From: JBEAOO01 sp041164825
GTDB lineage: Bacteria > Pseudomonadota > Gammaproteobacteria > Burkholderiales > Burkholderiaceae_C
Direction: 5' to 3'
DNA: 36,564 bases
Assembly (NCBI GenBank): GCA_041164825.1
Contig: JBEAOO010000351.1
Location: forward strand, 1-36,564
The translations under genes were made by a program, and so were the position numbers. Shown one piece after another: positions 26,427-34,659 of the stretch. Each line of letters begins with the position of its first letter. The stretch's first letter is position 1. The notes beneath the pieces were generated by a model. The model worked only from the letters and a program-made list of their open reading frames with translations. It searched no databases and was not told where the DNA came from.

Positions 26427-27965
26427 ATGTCCGACACCGCCACCCTCGACCGACCGCAACAACCAGGCCCCGCCGGGACCACTGCTCCGCTGCTGGAAAT
26501 CTCCGGCATCCGCAAAGCGTTTCCTGGCGTGGTTGCGCTGGATGACGTGCGCTTCAGCCTGCGCGCGGGCACCGTGCACGCCTTGATGGGCGAAAACGGC
26601 GCGGGCAAGTCCACGCTGATGAAAATCATCGCCGGGATCTATGAGCCTGACGCCGGCGAGATCCGCGTCAAGGGCCGCGCCCTGAAGCTCGATGGCCCGC
26701 TCGATGCGCTGAACAATGGCATCGCCATGATCCATCAGGAATTGAACCTGATGCCGTACATGACGGTGGCCGAAAACATCTGGATCCGCCGCGAGCCGCT
26801 CACCCGCCTCGGCTTCGTGGACCACACCGAACTGCACAACCGCACGCAAGCGCTGTTCAATCGCTTGCTGATCGACATCGACCCCGAAGCCGAAGTGCGC
26901 AATCTCTCGATTGCCAGCCGGCAGATGGTGGAAATCGCCAAGGCGGTGTCCTTCGATTCCGATGTGCTGATCATGGACGAGCCCACGTCCGCCTTGACCG
27001 AAACCGAAGTGGCGCACTTGTTCCGCATCATTCGGCAGCTCAAGTCGCAGGGCAAGGGCATCGTCTACATCACCCACAAGATGAACGAGCTGTTCGACAT
27101 CGCCGACGAGGTGTCGGTGTTCCGCGACGGCAAGTACATCGACACCCGGCTCTCCACCGACGTCACCCGCGACGAGATCATTCACATGATGGTCGGGCGC
27201 GAAGTGACGCAGATGTTCCCGAAGCTGGAGGTGCCCATCGGCGAGGTGGTGCTGTCGGTGCGCAACCTGACGGTGGACGGCATTTTCAAAGACATCAGCT
27301 TCGACATCCGCAAGGGTGAGATCCTGGGCTTGGCCGGCCTCGTGGGTTCGGGCCGATCCAATGTGGCGGAAGCGCTGTTTGGTGTGGTGCCGGCCACCAG
27401 TGGCGAGATCCACATTGCCGGCGAGCGCGTGGTGATTGACACCCCGGCCACGGCCCTCAAACACCGCATGGCCTTCCTCACCGAAGACCGCAAAGACACG
27501 GGCTGCTTCTTGAAGCTCGACATCTTGTCGAACATGGAATCGGCGGTGCTGAACCAGCGCTACGTGAAGTTTGGCTTTGTGCAAAGCGGCGCGCTCAAGC
27601 GCGACTGCGAAGCGATGAGCCAGTCGATGCGCGTGAAGACGCCGACGCTGAGCGAGATCATTCAAAACCTCTCTGGCGGCAACCAGCAAAAAGTGCTGAT
27701 TGGCCGCTGGCTGCTGACCCAACCACGCATCTTGATTTTGGACGAACCGACCCGCGGCATCGACGTGGGCGCCAAGGCCGAGATTCACCGCCTGGTGAGC
27801 AAACTGGCGGCTGACGGTGTGGCGGTGCTGATGATTTCTTCTGAAATGCCCGAGGTGTTGGGCATGAGCGACCGGGTGATGGTGATGCACGAAGGTCGCG
27901 TCACCGGCATCTTGGACCGCAAGGACGCGGACCAGGTCCGCATCATGGAATTGGCCGCGAAGTGA
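26427..27965 (+). CDS. Sugar ABC transporter ATP-binding protein (double ATPase, CUT2 type)
   Basis: A 512-residue protein with two fused nucleotide-binding domains, as in RbsA, XylG and IatA. The first has Walker A GENGAGKST (55-63), the signature-like LSIASRQMVEIAKA and Walker B VLIMDEPTSAL. The second has a degenerate P-loop (GLVGSGRSNVAEALFG), an intact signature LSGGNQ (415-420) and ILILDEPTRGIDVGAKAEI. A non-canonical second P-loop is usual in this family. ATG 26427 has AAGG upstream; the frame extends to 26361 across the hairpin and is not used. The permease gene follows after 43 bp. Confidence 0.95.
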   Translation: MSDTATLDRPQQPGPAGTTAPLLEISGIRKAFPGVVALDDVRFSLRAGTVHALMGENGAGKSTLMKIIAGIYEPDAGEIRVKGRALKLDGPLDALNNGIAMIHQELNLMPYMTVAENIWIRREPLTRLGFVDHTELHNRTQALFNRLLIDIDPEAEVRNLSIASRQMVEIAKAVSFDSDVLIMDEPTSALTETEVAHLFRIIRQLKSQGKGIVYITHKMNELFDIADEVSVFRDGKYIDTRLSTDVTRDEIIHMMVGREVTQMFPKLEVPIGEVVLSVRNLTVDGIFKDISFDIRKGEILGLAGLVGSGRSNVAEALFGVVPATSGEIHIAGERVVIDTPATALKHRMAFLTEDRKDTGCFLKLDILSNMESAVLNQRYVKFGFVQSGALKRDCEAMSQSMRVKTPTLSEIIQNLSGGNQQKVLIGRWLLTQPRILILDEPTRGIDVGAKAEIHRLVSKLAADGVAVLMISSEMPEVLGMSDRVMVMHEGRVTGILDRKDADQVRIMELAAK

Positions 27966-28008
27966 AGACCACGCGGCATCACGAATTGAAGATCGAGACG
28001 GAGACACT

Positions 28009-29034
28009 ATGAGCATCGCCAATCCCACCGTGGGCGCACAGTCCATGACGTTCAGCGCGCCGCGCCGCAAGTGGCCGGCCGAGGTCAGCATTTTTTTGGT
28101 GCTGATCGGCATCAGTTTGTTCTTTGAGGCCATCGGCTGGTACATGAACGGCCAGAGCTTTTTGCTCAACGCCGACCGCCTGCAGATCATCATTTTGCAG
28201 ATGGCCGTGATTGGCATCATCGCCGTGGGCGTGAACCTCGTCATCATCACCAGTGGCATTGATTTGTCGTCGGGTTCGGTGGTGGCGGCCACGGCCGTGG
28301 TGTCGGCCAGCTTGGCCCAGGTGTCGGACTTTCCGCGCGCTGTGTTCCCGCACCTCACCGACCTGCCCGCGATCTACCCGATCATGGCCGGCATTGCCGT
28401 CGGCTTGGTGATCGGCCTGATCAACGGCTCGTTGATTGCCTTCACGGCGATCCCGCCCTTCATCGCCACGCTGGGCACCATGGTGGCCGCCCGCGGCTTT
28501 GCCAAGTGGTTCACCGGAGCGATGCCCGTGAGCATGTTGACCGACGAGTTCGCCTGGATCGGCACAGGCCTGATTCCGGTGTTCATTTTCATCACCTGCG
28601 CCATCATCTTTCACATCGTGCTGCGCTACACCCGCTTCGGCAAGTTCACCTACGCCATCGGCGCCAACCGCCAAGCCGCGGTGGTCTCGGGCATCAACGT
28701 GAACCGCCACCTGATCTGGGTGTACGCGATTGCTGGCTTGTTGTCGGGCATTGCCGGCACCGTGACCGCGGCTCGTGCGGTGTCGGGCCAGGCCGGCATG
28801 GGCGTGATGTATGAGCTGGACGCGATTGCCGCGGTGGTGATCGGTGGCACCTCGCTGACCGGTGGCCTGGGCCGCATCACCGGCACCGTGATTGGCGTGC
28901 TGATCTTGGGCGTGATGACCTCGGGCTTCACCTTCATCCGCATCGACGCGTATTACCAAGAGATGGTCAAGGGCGCCATCATCGTGGCCGCCGTGGTGGC
29001 CGATCAATACCGCCAACGCAACCGCCGCGGCTGA
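28009..29034 (+). CDS. Sugar ABC transporter permease (CUT2 type)
   Basis: A 341-residue inner-membrane protein with about ten hydrophobic segments. It carries the BPD_transp_2 signatures of ribose/inositol permeases: INGSLIAFTAIPPFIATLGTM, the cytoplasmic ATPase-contact loop ending GRITGTVIGVLILGVM, and VVIGGTSLTGGLG. ATG 28009 has GGAG 6 bp upstream. It ends the importer operon; a terminator follows at 29089-29119. Confidence 0.95.
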   Translation: MSIANPTVGAQSMTFSAPRRKWPAEVSIFLVLIGISLFFEAIGWYMNGQSFLLNADRLQIIILQMAVIGIIAVGVNLVIITSGIDLSSGSVVAATAVVSASLAQVSDFPRAVFPHLTDLPAIYPIMAGIAVGLVIGLINGSLIAFTAIPPFIATLGTMVAARGFAKWFTGAMPVSMLTDEFAWIGTGLIPVFIFITCAIIFHIVLRYTRFGKFTYAIGANRQAAVVSGINVNRHLIWVYAIAGLLSGIAGTVTAARAVSGQAGMGVMYELDAIAAVVIGGTSLTGGLGRITGTVIGVLILGVMTSGFTFIRIDAYYQEMVKGAIIVAAVVADQYRQRNRRG

Positions 29035-29072
29035 AGTACGCGGCCGGCCCTCGGGGCCGCCGCTTGCTGATC

Positions 29073-29088
29073 GACCGACCGACCGACC
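29073..29088. repeat. Four tandem GACC copies
   Basis: Four perfect copies of GACC (29073-29088) lie directly before the terminator that follows the permease gene. This short non-coding microsatellite could vary in length by slippage. Confidence 0.8.
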
Positions 29089-29119
29089 AGGGGCAGGCTC
29101 TCACGACCCTGCCCCTTTT
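29089..29119 (+). terminator. Intrinsic terminator after the ABC permease gene
   Basis: AGGGGCAGG (29089-29097) pairs with CCTGCCCCT (29108-29116), a perfect 9-bp stem with a 10-nt loop and TTTT overlapping the stem end. It lies 55 bp after the permease stop and separates the importer from the aldo/keto reductase gene, which therefore may have its own promoter or be reached by read-through. Confidence 0.75.
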
Positions 29120-29177
29120 CCATGGCGGCCCTGAACCCCGCGCCGCCCGCCCCCACTTGCACCCACAAGGTCACCCC

Positions 29178-30152
29178 ATGAAATACCGTGAGTTCGGCCG
29201 CACCGGCTGGCAGATCAGTGAAATTGCCTTTGGCGCCTGGCAAATTGGCGGCGACTGGGGCGCGGTGGACGACCGCCAATCGGTCGACACGCTGCTCTAC
29301 GCCTTTGAGCAGGGCATCAACTTTGTCGACACCGCCGAGCTCTACGGCAAGGGCCACAGCGAAACCGTGATCGGCCAAGCGTTGCGCGAATGGCGCGGCC
29401 CCAAGATATACGTGGCCACCAAGGCCCAGCCCATCCAGTGGCCCAACCCCGACGACGACGCGCCGGCCATGCGCGGCCGCTTTCCGCACTGGTACCTGCG
29501 CGACAACGTGCACGCTTCGCTCAAGCGCCTCGGTGTCGAGCGGCTCGACCTGTTTCAGCTGCACAGCTGGATGACCGACGGCGTGCACGCGCTGGATTGG
29601 TTGGAGACGCTGAACGCGCTGCGGCTGGAGGGCAAGATCGACAAGATCGGTGTCTCGCTGCGCGATTTCCGGCCCGACGAAGGCATTGACGTGGCCCGCT
29701 TCGGCCTGGTGGATTCGGTGCAGGTGGTGCACAACCTGTTTGAGCAGCGCCCGCGCGAGCGGCTCTTTCCCGCGGGCGAGGCCACGCGCACCGGCTTCAT
29801 CGCGCGCGTGCCGCTCGACTCGGGCTCGCTGGTGGGCAACTGGACGAGCGACACCTATGCGCAATGGGCGCCGGGCTCGGTGCCGCACCAGATGTTTCGC
29901 GGCGAGCGTTTTGCCGAGACCCTGGCCCGCGTGGAGCAGCTCAAAGCGCTGTGCCGGCCCTACTACCCCACGCTGGCCGAGGCGGCGATGCGCTATGTGC
30001 TGAGCTCGCCCCAAGTGTCGACACTGATCCCTGGCATGAAGAACCGCGCCGAGGTGGACATGAACCTCGTCTACGCCGATGGCCAAGCCTTCCCGCAGGC
30101 GCTGCTCGACCAGTTGCCGCCCCACACCTGGGTGCGCAACTATTACCGTTGA
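29178..30152 (+). CDS. Aldo/keto reductase (IolS/YdhF-like)
   Basis: A 324-residue NADP(H)-dependent oxidoreductase with a TIM barrel. ATG 29178 (MKYREFGRTGWQISEIAFGAWQIGG) follows AAGG; the frame is open to 29064 without support. The catalytic tetrad is Asp51, Tyr56 (DTAELYGKGHSE), Lys82 (VATKAQ) and His129 (LFQLHSW). The C-terminal SSPQVSTLIPGMKN is the cofactor-binding strand. Family members such as IolS occur in inositol operons. With no iolG here, it could oxidise an inositol or reduce an inosose or aldehyde, but its substrate is not shown by the sequence. It is 14 bp before the creatininase-family gene, so the two form an operon. Confidence 0.92.
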   Translation: MKYREFGRTGWQISEIAFGAWQIGGDWGAVDDRQSVDTLLYAFEQGINFVDTAELYGKGHSETVIGQALREWRGPKIYVATKAQPIQWPNPDDDAPAMRGRFPHWYLRDNVHASLKRLGVERLDLFQLHSWMTDGVHALDWLETLNALRLEGKIDKIGVSLRDFRPDEGIDVARFGLVDSVQVVHNLFEQRPRERLFPAGEATRTGFIARVPLDSGSLVGNWTSDTYAQWAPGSVPHQMFRGERFAETLARVEQLKALCRPYYPTLAEAAMRYVLSSPQVSTLIPGMKNRAEVDMNLVYADGQAFPQALLDQLPPHTWVRNYYR

Positions 30153-30166
30153 AGAAGGCCAACGCC

Positions 30167-30952
30167 ATGACTGCTGCCGCATCCCCCCCCACCCCTTCAT
30201 CACCAGCGGCAGAAGCGCATCAACGCGCGCACCAGCTGGAGCTGCTGCGCCCGCACGAGATCCGCGCGGCGCTGGCCGCACGCTCGGTGGTGTACCTGCC
30301 GCTGGGCACCATCGAGTGGCACGCCGAGCACCTGCCCGTGGGGCTCGACGCACTCACCGCCCATGGCGTGTGCCTGGGTGCGGCCGAGCGCGCGGGCGGG
30401 CTGGTGTACCCGCCGCTGCACTTTGGCACCGGCGGCGGCCATGGCGACTACCCCTGGACCGTAATGCTGGCCGACGAAGCCGCCATCGTGGCGCTGCTGG
30501 AGCTGGCGCTGCGGCGCCTGCAGCAGTTTGGTGTGCATTGCGCGGTGCTGTTCACCGGCCACTTTGCCGACGAGCAGATCGCGATGATTCGCCACATCGC
30601 CCAGCGCTGGAACGACGGCGGCCACACCATGACCGTGTTGGCCCGCTCGATGAACGAGATCAGCCCCACCCCCATCGCACCCGACCACGCCGGCATTTTT
30701 GAGACCACCTTGCTGCACGCGCTGGCGCCCGAGCGCGTGGACCTGGGCCAGCTGCCGCCCAAGCCGCCGCGCACCGGTGACATTGAAGAAGACGGCTGGG
30801 GCCCACAACGCCACGTCACCGGTCATCCGCTGTGGGGCGTGGTGGGGCCCGACCCGCGCAATTTTGATCCGGCACAAGGGCCGGTGCTGCTGGCCGCCGC
30901 AGTGGCCTGGCTGGTGGCTCAAGTGGCGCAGGCTCACCGCGCGGCTGCCTGA
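30167..30952 (+). CDS. Creatininase-family amidohydrolase
   Basis: A 261-residue metal-dependent hydrolase. The start ATG 30167 has GAAGAAGG upstream. The motif LGTIEWHAEHLPVGLD places Glu50, His52 and Asp61 at the same spacing as the creatininase metal ligands Glu34, His36 and Asp45 (offset +16). FTGHFADEQ (His132) stands where creatininase has NGHYEN and relatives have NGHGGN; the change from Asn-Gly-His to Thr-Gly-His and loss of the following Glu suggest a different substrate. The family includes enzymes opening cyclic amides and enzymes acting on modified peptides and pterins. Next to inositol genes, a C-N-bond reaction on an inositol amine or a lactone-type opening is conceivable (inference, low certainty). 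Confidence 0.85.
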   Translation: MTAAASPPTPSSPAAEAHQRAHQLELLRPHEIRAALAARSVVYLPLGTIEWHAEHLPVGLDALTAHGVCLGAAERAGGLVYPPLHFGTGGGHGDYPWTVMLADEAAIVALLELALRRLQQFGVHCAVLFTGHFADEQIAMIRHIAQRWNDGGHTMTVLARSMNEISPTPIAPDHAGIFETTLLHALAPERVDLGQLPPKPPRTGDIEEDGWGPQRHVTGHPLWGVVGPDPRNFDPAQGPVLLAAAVAWLVAQVAQAHRAAA

Positions 30953-30970
30953 GACTGCGCCGCGGCGGGT

Positions 30971-30990
30971 GCGCAAACACGCGCAAACAC
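30971..30990. repeat. Two tandem 10-bp copies in the gap between convergent genes
   Basis: GCGCAAACAC occurs twice in tandem (30971-30980, 30981-30990), followed by a partial third copy. The 78-bp gap otherwise shows no clear terminator for the creatininase-family gene or the convergent LacI gene. Confidence 0.7.
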
Positions 30991-31030
30991 GCGCAGACGC
31001 GGCGGCCTCATGGCCTGGCGGCCGAGCGGC

Positions 31031-32080
31031 TCACACGCTCTGCGGCACGTGGATGTCCAAGGGCACGATGACCTGGCTCAGCGCGCCACCCGGGTGCGCC
31101 AGCGCATTGGCCATCTGCGCCACCAGCGCCTCGCACAAGCGCGGCAGCGGGTGCGACAGCACGGCGTGAAAGTGCCCACTCAGCAGACCCGATCGGGTCA
31201 CCGCCGTCAACTCATTGCCCACACCAATCAACGGCGGCGCTGAGCCCGGCTTGCGCGCGCGCAGCGCCCGCAACACACCCTCGATGCCACTGCCGCCCAT
31301 GTAGAAGCCGCGCAAATCCGGGTGGCGCTGCAGCAGCTCGTGGGTGCGCTCCTCGCCGTAGTCTTCGCTCTCCAGGGTGGGGATGGTCTCCAGCACCTCC
31401 AGCTGCGGCGCATGCTCGCGCAGGTAGGAGCGAAAGCTGATTTCGCTCAACTCCTGGCACTGGAACCGCGGGCTGCCCACATACATCGCCACCGGCCCGG
31501 GCGTGCGCACCATCTGCGCCAAAAACCAGGCCGCCGTGCGCCCGAGCCGGCGGTTGTCGAGCCCGGCATAGCCGGCGCGCGCGGGTGTGCTCAGGTCAGA
31601 GATCAGCGCAAACACAGGCACACCCTGGCGGCTGCGCAACAGCTCAATCGCCTCGCTGATGAGCGGGTGGTCGGCCACCACCACGGCCAGCGCATCCACC
31701 TTGCCGCCGAGCAGCGTGATGCGCTCGGCCACCAGCTCGGGCGACTGGTTGCGCACGTGATCGAGCACCGCGCGCCCGCGCATCAAGGGGCTGGCCTCGG
31801 TGGCTGCGCTCAGGCCGGCGGCGAGATCGCGGTAGAACACCGCATCGGGCCGCTGCAACAAAAAGCCCAGCGTGCGCCGCGGCCGCACATCGCGCACCCG
31901 CTCGCTGATCACGCCCGCGGCGTAGTAGCCCAAGGCCTCGGCCGCCTCACGGATGTGTTGCGCCGTGTCGGCCCGCACGCTGCTGCGCCCATGCAGCACC
32001 CGGTCGACCGTGGACAGGCTGTGCCCCGCCGCATCGGCCACGGCCTGCATCGTCGGTCGAGTGGATTTTTTGCCTGACAT
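31031..32080 (-). CDS. LacI-family transcriptional regulator 1
   Basis: A 349-residue repressor-type protein. The N-terminal helix-turn-helix (10-30) reads TMQAVADAAGHSLSTVDRVLHGR, followed by the hinge helix and a periplasmic-binding-like effector domain (LGFLLQRPDAVFYRDLAAGLSAA, DALAVVVADHPL, GYAGLDNRRLGRTAAWFLAQM, GFYMGGSGIEGVLRAL). Asp26 stands in the recognition helix where most LacI members have Ser (TVSRVLN); the second LacI gene shares this. The start is ATG 32080. It is divergent from the first desaturase gene with a 151-bp shared control region, so it probably regulates that gene and itself, with an inositol-like effector (inference). Confidence 0.93.
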   Translation of the reverse strand: MSGKKSTRPTMQAVADAAGHSLSTVDRVLHGRSSVRADTAQHIREAAEALGYYAAGVISERVRDVRPRRTLGFLLQRPDAVFYRDLAAGLSAATEASPLMRGRAVLDHVRNQSPELVAERITLLGGKVDALAVVVADHPLISEAIELLRSRQGVPVFALISDLSTPARAGYAGLDNRRLGRTAAWFLAQMVRTPGPVAMYVGSPRFQCQELSEISFRSYLREHAPQLEVLETIPTLESEDYGEERTHELLQRHPDLRGFYMGGSGIEGVLRALRARKPGSAPPLIGVGNELTAVTRSGLLSGHFHAVLSHPLPRLCEALVAQMANALAHPGGALSQVIVPLDIHVPQSV

Positions 32081-32231
32081 CTTGATGTCAAAAAATGGTC
32101 AAGTTCTTGAGGTGTTTTGAAGCATTGATTTTCATCGTACACCACGCTCAGAACGCCAGTTCTAAGATCCCCTCAGCGATAGAAACGCGCTGCGCAGCCC
32201 CACCGCTGCGACCTGAATCTGGAGACCCCAT
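32081..32231. promoter_or_regulatory. Divergent control region of LacI 1 and desaturase 1
   Basis: Dyads that could be operators are GACATC-TT-GATGTC (32076-32089, overlapping the LacI 1 start codon) and TCAAG-TT-CTTGA (32099-32110), 23 bp apart centre to centre. 32081-32140 is AT-rich compared with the flanks. GGAG at about 32221-32224 is the ribosome site of the desaturase. Promoter hexamers are not clear enough to call. Confidence 0.5.
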
Positions 32232-33278
32232 ATGAGCACCGATGTGTACGCCCGCTATGCCCTGCGCGACGACGCCGCCCCCCAAGGCGACCTGCGCCGC
32301 GAGGAATTTGAGAACGAAGTCAGCGCCGAATGGTTCACGCCCAAGGTCGACCGCAAGTTGTTGAAGTCGCTGATGAAGCGCACCGACGCCGAATCGCTGT
32401 GGAACTACGGCCTGTGGCTGACCTTGATGGTGGCCAGCGGCGTGGGCGGCTACCTCACGTGGGGCACCTGGGCGGCCGTGCCGTTTTTCTTTGTTTACGG
32501 CGTGCTCTACGCCACCAGCGACCACCGCGCCCACGAGCTCTCGCACGGCACGCCCTTCAAAACCCGCTGGCTCAATGAAGGGCTGTACCACCTCAACGCC
32601 TTCATGGGCCTGCACGAGGGCTTCTTCTGGCGCTGGAGCCACACCCGCCACCACACGCACACGGTGATCGTCGGCAAAGACCCGGAGATCGCTGTGCCCC
32701 GCCCGGCCAACCGGCTCAACGTGCTGCTCGACTTCTTCATGCTGCGCTCGGCGCCGATCCAGATCGTCAACATCTGCCGCAACGCCACCGGCTTCATCGT
32801 GCCCGTGGGCGAGCACTTCATTCCCGAGTCCGAGCGCGGCAAGGTGGTCTGGGCCTCACGCGCTTACGTGCTGATTTTTGCCGCGGTGATTTACGCCTGC
32901 ATCCACACGCAGAGCATCTTGCCGGCGATGTATGTGGTGCTGCCGCGCCTGTATGGCGGCTTCTTTGCGCAGCTGTTCAACGTGACACAACACGCCGGCC
33001 TGGCCGAGAACGTGCATGACCACCGCCTGAACTGCCGCACCTTTGTGGGCAACCGCTTGTTCCAGTGGTTGTACTGCAACATGAATTACCACATCGAGCA
33101 CCACTCGTTCCCGATGGTGCCGTGGCACCGCCTGCCCGAGTTGCACGCCGCCATCAAAGACCAGTGCCCGCCGGTGTACCCCAGCGTGTGGGCAGCCTGG
33201 GCCGAGGTGCTGCCGGCGCTGGCCAAGCAGTCACGCGACGCCAGCTACCAAATCAACCGGCCCCTGCCGCAGGGCTGA
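32232..33278 (+). CDS. Membrane di-iron fatty acid desaturase/hydroxylase-like protein 1 (MocD-like)
   Basis: A 348-residue integral membrane protein with hydrophobic segments near 60-95 and 205-245. The three His clusters that bind the di-iron centre are HELSH (101-105), HTRHH (137-141) and HIEHH (287-291), with the extra conserved QHAGLAENVHDHRLNCRT (253-270). Proteins of this type desaturate lipids or hydroxylate C-H bonds using ferredoxin and O2. The pairing with a Rieske ferredoxin 2.5 kb downstream and an inositol locus upstream fits MocD, proposed to O-demethylate rhizopine. It is a paralogue of the protein at 34660-35745 and ends with a clear terminator, so it is a single-gene unit. 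Confidence 0.88.
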   Translation: MSTDVYARYALRDDAAPQGDLRREEFENEVSAEWFTPKVDRKLLKSLMKRTDAESLWNYGLWLTLMVASGVGGYLTWGTWAAVPFFFVYGVLYATSDHRAHELSHGTPFKTRWLNEGLYHLNAFMGLHEGFFWRWSHTRHHTHTVIVGKDPEIAVPRPANRLNVLLDFFMLRSAPIQIVNICRNATGFIVPVGEHFIPESERGKVVWASRAYVLIFAAVIYACIHTQSILPAMYVVLPRLYGGFFAQLFNVTQHAGLAENVHDHRLNCRTFVGNRLFQWLYCNMNYHIEHHSFPMVPWHRLPELHAAIKDQCPPVYPSVWAAWAEVLPALAKQSRDASYQINRPLPQG

Positions 33279-33320
33279 GTGGGGCGGGGTTGAACTGCGC
33301 GCTGCCCCGCGCGCTCCAGC

Positions 33321-33348
33321 CGCCGCCCCTTTGTTGGGCGGCGTTTTT
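33321..33348 (+). terminator. Intrinsic terminator of desaturase 1
   Basis: CGCCGCCC (33321-33328) pairs with GGGCGGCG (33336-33343), a perfect 8-bp stem with a 7-nt loop, followed by TTTTT. It lies 42 bp after the stop codon, between convergent genes. Confidence 0.9.
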
Positions 33349-33372
33349 CATGGTGCGGGCCGCGCCTCGCGC

Positions 33373-34461
33373 TCACACGTTCTCTGGCGTGTAAATCTCA
33401 AACGGCAGCACGTGCGGCTGGCCGTGCACTGCCGTGTGACCCGGGGCCAGGGCTTGCAGCAGCACGCGCACCGCCGTGTCGCTGAGGCTGTGGATGGGAG
33501 TCTGAATCACCAGGTCGATCACGCCGTCGACCAGACCGAGGCGGTGCGCAGGGGTGAGCTCGTGGCAGACCAGCACGATGTGACGCTCAGCGGCATGGCC
33601 CGCGCCCGTGCTGCCGCCCTGCCCCGTCCGCGCCTCGCGCAGCGCCCGCACGATGCCCACCGCGCCGCCGCCAGCCGAGTCATACAGCCCCACCAAATTC
33701 GGGTGCCGCTGCAGCAGGCCCACGGTGGCCTCGAACGCCATCTGCTCGTCTTCGAGGTTGACCTGCGCATCGAGCACGGTGAGGCCCGGCGCGAGTTCGC
33801 GCAGCGCCGCGCGAAAGGCCATCTCGCTGGTCTCTTGGCCCAGGTAGCGGTGGCTGCCCACAAACACGCCCACCTCGCCCTCGCCGCGCGACAAGCGGCG
33901 GATCGCCCAGGCCGCAGTGCGCCCGCGCTGGCGGTTGTCGATGCTCACGCAACCCAGGCGCTGCGGCGCGCTCAGGTCGGTCAGCAGCGCCACGCAGGGG
34001 TGGCCCTCGGCGTGCAGCGTGGCGATGGCGCCGTTGACGTGCGGGTGGTCGAGCGCCACCACGCCGAGCGCGTCGCAGCGCCGGCCCAACGCCAACAATT
34101 CGTCGGCGATCGCGGCCGGCTCCAGGTCGTCCACAAACTCGATCACGGCCAAGCCGCGGCCGTTGGTGTGGCGCTGCACGGCGTCGCGCAGTGCTTGCGC
34201 CAGCGCTTGGTAAAACGGCGAGCTGCGTTTTTGCAGGCAGAAGCCCAGGCGCTTGGGCGCGCCCTCGGCGGCAATGGGCAGGCGCTCGCGCATCAGGTGG
34301 ACCGCGTGGTAGCCGATGCGCTCGGCCGCTTCGATCACGCGCAGCGCCGTGGCCTCGCGCACGGGCAGGCGGCTGTTGAGCACGCGGTCGACGGTGGCGG
34401 TGCTCACGCCCGCGGCGTCGGCAACAGCGGTCAGGGTGGGGCGACGGGCCAAAACAGGCAC
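33373..34461 (-). CDS. LacI-family transcriptional regulator 2
   Basis: A 362-residue paralogue of LacI 1. The helix-turn-helix is TLTAVADAAGVSTATVDRVLNSR (9-31), again with Asp25 in place of the usual Ser, and the effector domain has the matching landmarks LGFCLQKRSSPFYQALAQALRDA, DALGVVALDHPH, GCVSIDNRQRGRTAAWAIRRL and VGLYDSAGGGAVGIVRAL. The start is a GTG at 34461 with AGAAGAG directly upstream; a TTG nine bases later would have better spacing, so the exact start is uncertain. It is divergent from desaturase 2 and probably controls that gene and the ferredoxin. Confidence 0.92.
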   Translation of the reverse strand: MPVLARRPTLTAVADAAGVSTATVDRVLNSRLPVREATALRVIEAAERIGYHAVHLMRERLPIAAEGAPKRLGFCLQKRSSPFYQALAQALRDAVQRHTNGRGLAVIEFVDDLEPAAIADELLALGRRCDALGVVALDHPHVNGAIATLHAEGHPCVALLTDLSAPQRLGCVSIDNRQRGRTAAWAIRRLSRGEGEVGVFVGSHRYLGQETSEMAFRAALRELAPGLTVLDAQVNLEDEQMAFEATVGLLQRHPNLVGLYDSAGGGAVGIVRALREARTGQGGSTGAGHAAERHIVLVCHELTPAHRLGLVDGVIDLVIQTPIHSLSDTAVRVLLQALAPGHTAVHGQPHVLPFEIYTPENV

Positions 34462-34659
34462 CTCTTCTGCGGGTCAACCCGCAACTCGAATGATGGAATT
34501 GATGGAATCAACCGGCGCGCAGTTGATGGCTTCTGATACCGAATGATGCCATCTCATTGCCCTGCATCGCCCTCTGAAATTACCATGCGCCACACGCCAT
34601 CCAGGGCCTCGTGCCAATGATGGTTTTTGATGCAATTTGACCCGCGCAGGACACCCCAC
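34462..34659. promoter_or_regulatory. Divergent control region of LacI 2 and the desaturase 2-ferredoxin operon
   Basis: This region holds several dyads: GCGGGT-CA-ACCCGC (34469-34482), whose left half GCGGGTCA recurs inverted as TGACCCGC at 34638-34645, just before the desaturase ribosome site; two perfect tandem copies of TGATGGAAT (34491-34499, 34500-34508); and AATGA-N7-TCATT (34542-34558). Two sites about 165 bp apart would suit DNA looping by a LacI-type tetramer. Which one is the true operator is not decidable by eye. Confidence 0.5.

Noticed and set aside
28009..29034. Second complete CUT1 importer for the MalK-like ATPase
   Set aside because: The permease here is of the CUT2 type and pairs with the double ATPase at 26427-27965, not with the MalK-like ATPase at 364-1497.
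32232..33278. Ordinary phospholipid desaturase as first choice
   Set aside because: The His motifs alone would allow it, but the nearby Rieske ferredoxin, inositol operon and importer fit a MocD-type role better; kept as the alternative.
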